Shown here: piece after piece, positions 6,614-13,464 of the stretch
Layout of the letters: the number at the start of each line of letters is the position of its first letter
Position numbering within the stretch: position 1 is the stretch's first letter
From: Bacteroidales bacterium UBA755
GTDB lineage: Bacteria > Bacteroidota > Bacteroidia > Bacteroidales > UBA932
Direction: 5' to 3'
NCBI GenBank assembly: GCA_002297815.1
Contig: DBKH01000099.1
Coordinates: 13,105-31,725 of the forward strand
Length of the DNA stretch: 18,621 nucleotides
Notes under the pieces: generated by a model
Seen by the model: the letters and a program-made list of their open reading frames with translations, nothing else
Databases searched by the model: none
Told to the model about the DNA's origin: nothing
Program-made: the position numbers and the translations under genes

Positions 6614-7246
6614 ATGAAAAAAGTGATTGTTTCGCTGGTAGCGTCCCTTTTGGTCGCCCTATTGGGGATCATCGGGCTGAACATATTCAAAGACTCTAGC
6701 CCAAGAGAAAGAGTCAAAGCCGAGGATGGGAGCAAGGTCATCATGGAAGAACTTAGCTTCTACCGGCATGGAGACAAGATTTTCGGCAAGGTCTTCAAGC
6801 CTACCGATGAGAACGGATTTTTCCCAGATTCTTTGGGGCCAAGGCCGGTAGTGGTCTTTTTCCATGAGCCGTTGAAGACTGCGTTCCCGGAAGGGCTCGT
6901 GAAATCACTTGTACCAGAAGGACTTGTCGGCTACACAACAGCGTTTCACGAGAACGCCAAAGACATAACTTTCATGGTAAAGAAAATCGGCAGGGAGAAG
7001 TTCGCTGACTCTGAAAGGATTATCCTGATTGCGGACACTTTCTCTTCCGAGGATGTTGTCAAGGCTTCCTACAAATTAGGGAAAGCAGTGAGCGGTCTAA
7101 TTCTGTTTGAACCAGAGCTTAGCGAAAAGGCTGGCAGACTTATACCTAAGTTAGGCTATGAGGTTCTAACAATTGACTCCGCTGGAAAGACTTCGGCAAG
7201 ATCGTCCATCCTTGATTATCTTGAAACTAGAGGTGCTTTGAAATGA
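6614..7246 (+). CDS. Membrane-anchored, degenerate alpha/beta-hydrolase-like protein
   Basis: A 210-residue protein with an N-terminal hydrophobic segment (about residues 4-25) that is either an uncleaved anchor or a signal sequence; no lipobox cysteine is present. The rest resembles part of an alpha/beta-hydrolase fold: strands around 44-62, PVVVFFHEP (78-86, where active enzymes usually have HG), and IILIADTF (136-143), where a GxSxG nucleophile motif would be expected but is absent. A further strand is GLILFEPEL (161-169). It is shorter than typical hydrolases and lacks a clear catalytic triad, so if the fold is right it is probably not a classical esterase. It shares an ATGA overlap with the downstream oxidoreductase, indicating translational coupling. 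I do not recognise a named family; function is unknown. Confidence 0.7.
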   Translation: MKKVIVSLVASLLVALLGIIGLNIFKDSSPRERVKAEDGSKVIMEELSFYRHGDKIFGKVFKPTDENGFFPDSLGPRPVVVFFHEPLKTAFPEGLVKSLVPEGLVGYTTAFHENAKDITFMVKKIGREKFADSERIILIADTFSSEDVVKASYKLGKAVSGLILFEPELSEKAGRLIPKLGYEVLTIDSAGKTSARSSILDYLETRGALK

Positions 7247-8430
7247 AAAAGACACGGTTCGGAATTGTCGGTACAGGCCGCATCAGCGACTGGGTTCTCA
7301 AGGGAGCGGTGATGGAGCCTCGCTTCGAGGCGGCAGCGGTGTGCTCACGTTCTCAAGAAAGCGGGAAGGCGTTCGCTGAGGCCCACGGGATTGGAAAGGT
7401 TTACACAGACATCAGCGAAATGGCCTCTGACCCAAACATTGATGCCATCTACATCGGCACGCCAAACAGCACGCATCATGATCTTGCGATTCTCTGCATG
7501 GCTCACGGCAAGCACGTGCTGTGCGAAAAGCCATTGGCTTCCAATGCTCGCGAGGTGGGCGAGATGATTGACGTGGCAAAGGCCAACGGGGTGATGCTGA
7601 TGGAGGCTATGATCTCTACGCTGTGCCCTAATTTCGTGGCGGCTAGGGAACGTCTGGCGGAGATGGGAAGCGTGCGTCATTACTTCGCGTCGTTTTGCCA
7701 GTATTCTTCGAAATATGACCTGGTCAAGAGAATCATAGCGGGCGAGGACAATTCGGCTGTGCCGAGTTCGCTTAATCCGGATTGCTGCGGTGGGGCGCTG
7801 ATGGACATAGGAATATACCCGATCTATCCGATGGTTTCGTTATTCGGGAGGCCTAAAGGGATCAATGCGGAGGTGACGACTTGCGAGGTGCCGGTTGACG
7901 CCAGGTGCTTCGGCACTTCGGCAAGCTCAGTGACCGAGGCAGGCACTTCGGCTAGCACTGCGAACGAGGCCGGCACTTCGGCAAGCTCAGTGACCGAGGC
8001 GGATGCTGAGCCTGTCGAAGCATCCGGCAGGGACGGTTGGAAACGCATTGACCTGCAAGGGAGCGTGATCTTTGAATATGATGGGATGAGTGCTTCGGTA
8101 ATATATTCAAAGATAGCGGATTCGCGGCTTTGCACGGAAATTTCCTGCGATGGAGGTATTCTTTCGTTGGACCAGATCCACATCTGCCGCCATGTCGAAA
8201 TGACAAGGCGCGGCGCACCGACTTCTGGAAGAGCCACAGGCCCACAGGCAGTGGACATCTCCGTCCCCGTTGACGCTGACGAGTACCTTTGCGAGTTCCG
8301 TGAGTTCATTAATGTCCTAGAATCAGGCCGCCTTGAATCCTCAGTCAACAGCCTTGAGACTTCACTGATCACTTCCGAGATCCTCGAAGAGATACGCCGA
8401 CAGGCCGGGGTGGCCTTTCCTACAGATTGA
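7243..8430 (+). CDS. Gfo/Idh/MocA-family NAD(P)-dependent oxidoreductase with repeat insertion
   Basis: A 395-residue dehydrogenase of the Gfo/Idh/MocA family. The N-terminal Rossmann domain starts FGIVGTGRIS (6-15); the family EKP motif is E95-K96-P97; the active-site stretch is GGALMDIGIYPIY (183-195), with D188 and Y192 in the usual catalytic places. The substrate, probably a sugar or polyol derivative, cannot be told. Residues 224-262 are not family sequence: three 10-residue repeats (GTSASSVTEA, GTSASTANEA, GTSASSVTEA) followed by DAEPVEASG, encoded by tandem and inverted copies of a genomic palindromic repeat (7912-8025). They fall between two predicted strands of the C-terminal domain, probably in a surface loop, and keep the frame. 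Translation likely couples to the upstream gene through the ATGA overlap. No Sec or Tat signal is seen. Confidence 0.9.
   Translation: MKKTRFGIVGTGRISDWVLKGAVMEPRFEAAAVCSRSQESGKAFAEAHGIGKVYTDISEMASDPNIDAIYIGTPNSTHHDLAILCMAHGKHVLCEKPLASNAREVGEMIDVAKANGVMLMEAMISTLCPNFVAARERLAEMGSVRHYFASFCQYSSKYDLVKRIIAGEDNSAVPSSLNPDCCGGALMDIGIYPIYPMVSLFGRPKGINAEVTTCEVPVDARCFGTSASSVTEAGTSASTANEAGTSASSVTEADAEPVEASGRDGWKRIDLQGSVIFEYDGMSASVIYSKIADSRLCTEISCDGGILSLDQIHICRHVEMTRRGAPTSGRATGPQAVDISVPVDADEYLCEFREFINVLESGRLESSVNSLETSLITSEILEEIRRQAGVAFPTD
7912..8001 (+). repeat. Three tandem 30-bp repeats inside the oxidoreductase gene
   Basis: Three head-to-tail 30-bp units (7912-7941, 7942-7971, 7972-8001) share the start GGCACTTCGGC. 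Units 1 and 3 differ only at the last base; unit 2 has five further substitutions. The core CTTCGGCAAGCTCAG is the same element that occurs outside genes at 8461 and, with CGACA for CGGCA, at 16472. The length of 30 keeps the reading frame. Within a unit CTTCGG can pair with CCGAGG, and a GTGC-TTCG-GCAC tetraloop hairpin precedes unit 1 (7905-7916). Confidence 0.85.
8001..8025 (-). repeat. Inverted palindromic copy of the same repeat family
   Basis: Directly after the tandem array, a 25-bp element reads on the minus strand as GGATGC, then TTCGACAGGCTCA, then GCATCC: 6-bp complementary arms around the family core. It is in opposite orientation to the three upstream units and is translated here as DAEPVEAS. 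Opposing units next to each other recall REP/BIME-type repeats. Confidence 0.75.
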
Positions 8431-8460
8431 ACTGGCTGGTAGAACCAACTCTTTGTGCAG

Positions 8461-8484
8461 GGCACTTCGGCAAGCTCAGCGACC
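8461..8484 (+). repeat. Intergenic copy of the palindromic repeat
   Basis: GGCACTTCGGCAAGCTCAG followed by CGACC repeats the start of the units inside the oxidoreductase gene with one base change. It lies between the convergent ends of the oxidoreductase (8430) and esterase (8493) genes, a typical site for REP-like elements. No separate intrinsic terminator is obvious in this 62-bp gap. Confidence 0.75.
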
Positions 8485-8492
8485 AGCGGAAC

Positions 8493-9485
8493 TCACTGTC
8501 CGCCAAGACGGTCGAAATAGGTCAGTACATCCTCCCATGTCTTGAAGGCATCTGAGCCGAAATGGATCAAGGTTCCCATGAAGTCAGAGGCTCCGTTAAC
8601 ATCAGGTTCAGCATCAATCAGATAATCAGCCAAAAGAAGATTCTTATGGTTGGTGACCGTGACACGGTTCCAGACAGGGACTCCTAGGTTGGACTCGCAC
8701 CAGTTCACAGCCTTCTGACAAAGTTCAGGCGTGTTGTACGGGACACTAGCGACAATGTGAACATCATAGTTCGCGGCAAGCGTGGCAACGGACTTCGCGA
8801 AACCGCTAGAATGGTTTATAATCCTGTCACTCAGCGAGATGAACAACACTGGTTTCTGCACGTTTCTCTGCCTGTCATCTATCCACTGGATTACTGGCAT
8901 AACCGAATGGAGAATAGCGTTGTCATTCAGGTAATGCTCCCCATCGAATCTTATCGCCTGTGGGTAATGCTCACTGAATAGATCGAAAGTGTGGACCAAG
9001 GTGTCGTGGATTCCGTAAAGTCCGAAAACCTTATCATGATCCTCAGCAGCACGTTCGAAGCAATGTGAACTAACTTCACGGAAGTGCTCTAGGAGGGTTT
9101 TCGTGACTAGAAACGATGTCTCTCCGTCCTGACGAGGATTGTGATACTCTTGCCTACCCAACCCGTTGTTTTTCAACAAAGTGTCAGCTAGTTGAAAGGC
9201 AGGGTTCACCAAAATGCGATCCACTCCGTAAAGCATCTCAGTGTACATCGCCCCCATTGAGGTTCCGATGATTATGTCAGGCTTTTCCGATGCGAGCTTA
9301 TTCCTTAAAAGTTCCATGGCATCGGAAGGTTCCACCGGAAGGTCCGGTGCGATCACCTTCGCCTGGGGCATAAGCAGTCTCAATGTCTTGACACTTCCGT
9401 TCTGGCCGCTGGACGCGAATCCGTGCACATAGAGTATCTTTTTTCCGGCCATCAGGCCCGGACGGGCATATTCGTAAAGTTCCAT
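8493..9485 (-). CDS. YqiA-like alpha/beta-hydrolase fused to a degenerate 5'(3')-nucleotidase domain
   Basis: A 330-residue two-part cytoplasmic protein. Residues 14-205 are a YqiA/YcfP-type esterase: YVHGFASSG (19-27), nucleophile GTSMG (S76), acid D161 in GIHDTL, and H184 in GEHYLND. Residues 211-330 resemble the end pieces of the HAD-superfamily 5'(3')-deoxyribonucleotidase: KPVLFI (211-216), YDVHIVASVPYNTPE (240-254), the motif III lysine in NHKNL (K281), and ADYLIDAEPDVNGA then HFGSDAFKTWEDVL. The nucleophile motif DxDN reads SLSD (217-220), so both catalytic aspartates are serines, and the cap region is missing. The second half is probably a non-catalytic binding or regulatory domain. 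It starts at ATG 9483-9485; M12 is an alternative. The gene is divergent from the kinase operon and shares a control region with an inverted repeat. Confidence 0.85.
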   Translation of the reverse strand: MELYEYARPGLMAGKKILYVHGFASSGQNGSVKTLRLLMPQAKVIAPDLPVEPSDAMELLRNKLASEKPDIIIGTSMGAMYTEMLYGVDRILVNPAFQLADTLLKNNGLGRQEYHNPRQDGETSFLVTKTLLEHFREVSSHCFERAAEDHDKVFGLYGIHDTLVHTFDLFSEHYPQAIRFDGEHYLNDNAILHSVMPVIQWIDDRQRNVQKPVLFISLSDRIINHSSGFAKSVATLAANYDVHIVASVPYNTPELCQKAVNWCESNLGVPVWNRVTVTNHKNLLLADYLIDAEPDVNGASDFMGTLIHFGSDAFKTWEDVLTYFDRLGGQ

Positions 9486-9519
9486 AAGTCACTGCGGACT
9501 CGATTATCATCCGCAACCA

Positions 9520-9527
9520 CAAAAATA
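9520..9527 (-). promoter_or_regulatory. -7 promoter element of the esterase gene
   Basis: CAAAAATA on the plus strand reads TATTTTTG on the minus strand, an exact TAnnTTTG. The start is predicted near 9513, about 28 bases before the ATG at 9485. The -33 region is poor. Confidence 0.45.
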
Positions 9528-9550
9528 ATCATTTTAACAATCAAATGATT
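9527..9550. promoter_or_regulatory. Inverted repeat between divergent promoters (candidate operator)
   Basis: AATCATTT (9527-9534) and AAATGATT (9543-9550) are perfect 8-bp inverted copies separated by 8 bases. They lie between the minus -7 element (9520-9527) and the plus -33 box (9560-9563), where a dimeric regulator could control both directions. No regulator gene is adjacent. Confidence 0.45.
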
Positions 9551-9559
9551 GGGCGAACG

Positions 9560-9591
9560 CTTGAAATTCATGATGGAAATGGCTATCTTTG
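9560..9591 (+). promoter_or_regulatory. Promoter of the kinase-epimerase-transglutaminase operon
   Basis: CTTG (9560-9563, one mismatch to TTTG), a 20-base spacer and TATCTTTG (9584-9591) fit the Bacteroidetes promoter pattern. The start is predicted near 9598, 10 bases before the ATG at 9608 or 22 before the in-frame ATG at 9620. Confidence 0.6.
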
Positions 9592-9607
9592 AGAGATTGA
9601 TTAATTA

Positions 9608-10759
9608 ATGACACTAGCTATGACAGATCTTAACAAAATAGTAGAACTTTTCGCCATCGAGGGCGAGGTAAAAGAGATCAAACCGTTGGGCAATGGTTTG
9701 ATCAACGACACGTATAAGGTTATCACCGAGGGTGATGCGCCTGATTATGTACTCCAGAGGATTAACAATGCGATCTTCACTGATGTTGATTTGCTTCAGA
9801 GCAACATCGAGGCTGTGACCAGACATATTCGTGAGAAACTGGAAGCCAATGGAGAGAAGGACATTGACCGCAAGGTACTGAGGTTCATCCCGTTGAAGTC
9901 AGAAGGAGAGAGGTTAGAGGCACTGATGAGCGACAAGCCTAGGACCTACTGCCTAGAGGACGGAAAGTACTGGAGGGTGTCGGTGTTCATCAATGACGCC
10001 TACACCTACGAGACTGTCAATCCGGAGTACTCTGAATATGCCGGTGAGGCTTTCGGTAACTTCGAGGCAATGCTCGCTGACATTCCAGACACGCTCGGAG
10101 AGACGATCCCTGACTTCCACAACATGGAGTTGAGATTGAGGCAGTTGGTCGAGGCAGTCAGAGAGGACAAGGCTGGACGTCTTCACGCTGATGATAAGAC
10201 TGAGGAGCAGGAACTGCACAAGATTCTGGAGGACATCGACAAGTACGGAGTCCAGATGTGCAAGGCCGAGCAGCTTCACCGCGAAGGGAAACTTCCTAAA
10301 AGAATCTGCCACTGCGACACGAAGGTCAACAACATGATGTTCGACAAGGACGGCAAGATTCTGTGCGTCATCGACTTGGACACAGTGATGCCGAGCTATG
10401 TGTTCTCGGACTTCGGGGATTTCCTGCGCACGGCAGCCAACCCTGTGGCCGAAGATTCTCCGGAATTGGAAAAAGTCGATTTCGACATGGAGATTTTCAA
10501 GGCTTTCACTCGTGGTTACATAAAAGGCACAAAGCCATTCCTAACCCCGATTGAAAGAGAGAATCTGCCTTACGCAGCATGCCTGTTCCCATTCATGCAG
10601 GCCGTTCGCTTCTTCGCTGACTACATAAACGGGGACACCTACTACAAGATCAAGTACCCGGAGCACAACCTCGTCCGCACCCGCAACCAGTTGAAGCTCT
10701 TCCACTCGGCCCTCAGCAAGGTTCCACAAATGGCATCATTCATTGAATCAATAAAATAG
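9608..10759 (+). CDS. N-acetylhexosamine 1-kinase-like phosphotransferase (APH fold)
   Basis: A 383-residue kinase of the aminoglycoside/choline phosphotransferase fold. It has the nucleotide-loop region LGNGLINDTYKV (27-38), the catalytic loop ICHCDTKVNN (233-242; D237 as base, N242 for metal), and the metal-binding IDLDTVMP (255-262; D256, D258). The C-terminal FADYINGDTYYK and surrounding sequence match the NahK group, which phosphorylates GlcNAc/GalNAc at C1. In this family many Bacteroides entries are misnamed mucin-desulfating sulfatase; there is no sulfatase motif here. Either ATG (9608 or 9620) is possible. Nine bases separate it from the epimerase gene, so a peptidoglycan amino sugar (GlcNAc or MurNAc) is a reasonable guess for the substrate, by analogy with AmgK; this is inference. 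Confidence 0.85.
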   Translation: MTLAMTDLNKIVELFAIEGEVKEIKPLGNGLINDTYKVITEGDAPDYVLQRINNAIFTDVDLLQSNIEAVTRHIREKLEANGEKDIDRKVLRFIPLKSEGERLEALMSDKPRTYCLEDGKYWRVSVFINDAYTYETVNPEYSEYAGEAFGNFEAMLADIPDTLGETIPDFHNMELRLRQLVEAVREDKAGRLHADDKTEEQELHKILEDIDKYGVQMCKAEQLHREGKLPKRICHCDTKVNNMMFDKDGKILCVIDLDTVMPSYVFSDFGDFLRTAANPVAEDSPELEKVDFDMEIFKAFTRGYIKGTKPFLTPIERENLPYAACLFPFMQAVRFFADYINGDTYYKIKYPEHNLVRTRNQLKLFHSALSKVPQMASFIESIK

Positions 10760-10768
10760 AACACGAAT

Positions 10769-11935
10769 ATGAAACGCAGAGATTTTCTTAGGACCGCAGG
10801 ACTGGCGACTGCCGGAAGCGGACTTATCATCGGAACAGGGGGACTCATTACCGGATGCACTGGCAAGGATGAGGGCAAGAATATTCCTAAACCATACAAA
10901 GTTGGCGGCACGGCTAGGATGAAGTTGAGCTTCGAGCCGTATGAGCTCAAGCTTCGGCACACGTTCACCGTAGCTTCATATTCAAGAACCACAACTCCGG
11001 ATGTGCAGGTGAAGATTGAATATGACGGATTCACCGGCTACGGAGAAGCTTCGATGCCACCGTACCTCGGCCAGACCGTGGAGAGCGTCTGCAACTTCTT
11101 GAAAAAGGTCAATTTGGAGCAGTTCAGTGACCCATTCCAGATTGATGACATTCTGACTTATGTAGATGGAATCAACGAGGGTGACTCCGCAGCCAAGGCT
11201 GCCGTGGACATTGCTCTGCATGACCTTGTCGGGCAACTGATGGGGCAGCCATGGTACAGGATCTGGGGACTCAATGCGGCCAAGGCTCCGAACACAACGT
11301 TCACCATCGGAATCGACACTCCGGATGTGGTGCGCGAGAAAACCAAGGAATGTGCAGAGCAGTTCAATATTCTTAAGGTTAAGGTCGGGCTTGACAACGA
11401 CAAGGAGATGATCGAGACCATCCGTGAGATCACCGACCTACCTCTTGCCGTGGACGCGAATCAGGGCTGGAAAGACAAGGAGAAGGCCTTGGAGATGATT
11501 TACTGGCTGAAGGAGCATGGGGTTGTGATGGTGGAGCAGCCGATGCCGAAGGAGATGATGGACGAGAACGCATGGCTGACCGAGCGCAGCCCGCTTCCGA
11601 CATTCGCTGACGAGGCTATCCAGCGTCTCGCTGACGTTCAGAAAGTTAAAGGCGCCTACACCGGAATCAACATCAAGCTGATGAAGTGCACCGGAATGCG
11701 CGAGGCTTGGAAGATGCTGAACTACGCTCGTGCTGAAGGAATGAAGGTGATGGTCGGCTGCATGACCGAGACGTCCTGCGCTGTGACCGCTGCCGCCCAG
11801 CTCTCCCCTGCCGTGGATTTCGCTGACCTTGACGGCAACCTTCTGATAGCCAACGACCGATTCGAAGGAATGACTGTCGTTGGCGGAAAAATCACCCTTT
11901 CAGATCGTCCTGGCCTCGGACTCAAACTGCTGTAA
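10769..11935 (+). CDS. Exported dipeptide (L-Ala-D/L-Glu type) epimerase, Tat lipoprotein
   Basis: A 388-residue enolase-superfamily enzyme. The N-terminus is a Tat signal, MKRRDFLRT, ending in a lipobox LITGC (C30). After the cysteine comes TGKDE, which contains the K-(D/E)-(D/E) pattern described as a lipoprotein surface-export signal in Bacteroidetes. Catalytic features of dipeptide epimerases are all present: KVK (K203, K205), metal ligands D229, E256 and D281, the second-face lysine K303 in NIKL, and DLDG (D353, D355), which in this group binds the dipeptide amino end. The expected reaction is interconversion of L-Ala-D-Glu and L-Ala-L-Glu from murein peptides. Characterised E. coli and Bacillus enzymes are cytoplasmic, so export is notable. 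Neighbours are a sugar kinase (9 bp upstream) and a transglutaminase-fold protein (3 bp downstream), supporting muropeptide salvage. Confidence 0.9.
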   Translation: MKRRDFLRTAGLATAGSGLIIGTGGLITGCTGKDEGKNIPKPYKVGGTARMKLSFEPYELKLRHTFTVASYSRTTTPDVQVKIEYDGFTGYGEASMPPYLGQTVESVCNFLKKVNLEQFSDPFQIDDILTYVDGINEGDSAAKAAVDIALHDLVGQLMGQPWYRIWGLNAAKAPNTTFTIGIDTPDVVREKTKECAEQFNILKVKVGLDNDKEMIETIREITDLPLAVDANQGWKDKEKALEMIYWLKEHGVVMVEQPMPKEMMDENAWLTERSPLPTFADEAIQRLADVQKVKGAYTGINIKLMKCTGMREAWKMLNYARAEGMKVMVGCMTETSCAVTAAAQLSPAVDFADLDGNLLIANDRFEGMTVVGGKITLSDRPGLGLKLL

Positions 11936-11938
11936 GCC

Positions 11939-13339
11939 ATGGCAATGAAAAGAAAAGAAATAGTCCTTTGGACGTTGGTAGCGATTGCGTTGGCAGCAAA
12001 CATTTGGCTACCGAGGCATATGAGGTACAAGTACTCATGGGAAAAGGACTTGGCGCAAAGGTTGGCAACGGAGTTCTGCGACACAAGGGAGGATGTGAAG
12101 GAGTATATTCAGAAATACATTCCGGATGTCACCGATGAGCAGATTGACAAATGGACCGCTTCTGGGGAATTGGAATCGATGCAGATCGGAAAACGCACCA
12201 TGTATTTCACCGCAGCCGCACGTAATCTATTCAGAATCAATCCGGAATTGGCTGCCATAAAGGCCGCAGCCGATGTTAAGGATCAGGATCTGTCAAAGAG
12301 CGGGACATCTCTGACGGGGCACGAAGCTATTGATGCTGTGACAATTCCTCAGATAAAAAAGCAGGTTTTGGAGAATATCACCTCAGGGAAGGAGAATCCT
12401 TATTTTGCCCTGCCAAAGAGGATGAGGGTGACATTCACCCTTTCGGTCCACGCCAACACGTTGCGGCCTGGCCAGACCCTGCGATGCTGGCTGCCGCTTC
12501 CTCGTCAGGACGTTCCTAGGCAGACAGATTTCAAATTCATCGAAGCTGGAGTCGATGGCGTGGCGTACCCGATTGAGAAACTGACGTTCTCTGAACCATG
12601 GCACCCTCACAGCAGCGTCTACATGGAGGCCAAGACTGTCAAGAACAAACCTACCGTCTTCCATGAGATCTTTGAATATACCTCCAGCGGGGAATGGCAT
12701 CCTATCGACTCCACTAAGGTACTAGCTTACAACACTTCTGATCCAGAGTATCAGGAATATACCGCTGAGCGCGAGCAGCATGTGATCTTCACTGAGAAGA
12801 TCAAGGCCGCCACCGATTCAGTCACAGCCGGGATCGAGAATCCATACCTTCAGGCCAAGGCAATCTACACGTGGATCGACAAGACATTCCCGTGGGCATC
12901 GGCCAGAGACTATTCTACAATCGAGAATATTCCTGAATATGTCCTGACGAACCGTCATGGGGACTGCGGCCAAGTGACACTGCTTTTCATCACGATGTGT
13001 CGCTACAAAGGCATCCCAGCCAGATGGCAGAGCGGCCTGATGATGCATCCTGGGGCAGGCAACCTGCATGACTGGGGTGAAGTCTATTTCGAAGGCTATG
13101 GCTGGGTTCCAGTTGATCAGAGTTTCGGAATCACCTCATACGGTGGGGATTTCTTCTTTGGAGGAATTGAGCCTTTCAGGATGATTGTCAATTCGGATTT
13201 CGGAGGCAATCTCGATCCTGAGAAGAAGTACCCGCGCAGCGACACCGTTGATTTCCAACGTGGTGAAGTCGAGTGGGACAAAGGCAACCTCTACTTCACT
13301 CAGTGGGACTACGACTTCAAGATTGAGTATCTGGACTAA
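11939..13339 (+). CDS. Membrane-anchored transglutaminase-fold protein
   Basis: A 466-residue protein with one N-terminal hydrophobic helix (about residues 8-24) and no lipobox, so it is probably anchored in the inner membrane facing the periplasm. The region from about 155 to 270 looks like a beta-rich accessory domain. The transglutaminase-like core spans about 300-400, with a complete papain-type triad: C343 in HGDCGQ, H377 in LHDWGEV and D393 in VPVDQ. In bacteria this fold usually means a cysteine peptidase or amidase rather than true protein cross-linking. Three bases separate it from the epimerase gene, so it is in the same operon. The likely role is cutting or transferring peptidoglycan-derived peptides, which remains an inference. 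The start ATG at 11939 has a second in-frame ATG two codons later. Confidence 0.85.
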   Translation: MAMKRKEIVLWTLVAIALAANIWLPRHMRYKYSWEKDLAQRLATEFCDTREDVKEYIQKYIPDVTDEQIDKWTASGELESMQIGKRTMYFTAAARNLFRINPELAAIKAAADVKDQDLSKSGTSLTGHEAIDAVTIPQIKKQVLENITSGKENPYFALPKRMRVTFTLSVHANTLRPGQTLRCWLPLPRQDVPRQTDFKFIEAGVDGVAYPIEKLTFSEPWHPHSSVYMEAKTVKNKPTVFHEIFEYTSSGEWHPIDSTKVLAYNTSDPEYQEYTAEREQHVIFTEKIKAATDSVTAGIENPYLQAKAIYTWIDKTFPWASARDYSTIENIPEYVLTNRHGDCGQVTLLFITMCRYKGIPARWQSGLMMHPGAGNLHDWGEVYFEGYGWVPVDQSFGITSYGGDFFFGGIEPFRMIVNSDFGGNLDPEKKYPRSDTVDFQRGEVEWDKGNLYFTQWDYDFKIEYLD

Positions 13340-13464
13340 TATATTCTTCCATGGGGCCCGCTCTGAATATTTAAATATTTTCATGCAGGATTTAGGTATT
13401 TCCACGTTATATACTGTGAAACCTCCTCGAAACGGAGGGAGACGAATTAAATATAACGTTTGAC
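13340..13464. other. Intergenic region before the serpin gene
   Basis: This 125-bp gap holds an AT-only palindrome (AATATTTAAATATT, 13366-13379) and a 5-bp hairpin CCTCC (13422-13426) with GGAGG (13434-13438). I find no exact TAnnTTTG element; TAACGTTTG at 13456-13464 has one base too many and is too close to the start. The serpin may be read from upstream or from a promoter type I cannot recognise. Confidence 0.4.

Noticed and set aside
7912..8001. Tandem 30-bp repeats considered as a CRISPR array
   Set aside because: There are no spacers between the units, the units are translated in frame, and no cas genes are present.
7824..8465. A 213-codon minus frame opposite the oxidoreductase
   Set aside because: Runs antisense to a clear dehydrogenase; its repeated TELAEVPAS segments are just the other-strand reading of the palindromic repeat.
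13366..13379. AT palindrome after the transglutaminase gene considered as a terminator
   Set aside because: Contains no G or C in the stem and no T-run after it, so it would not make a stable terminator.
13416..13433. Two GAAAC motifs before the serpin considered as an ECF -35 element
   Set aside because: Short motifs, no matching -10 element that I can justify, and the recognition sequence of this sigma factor is unknown.
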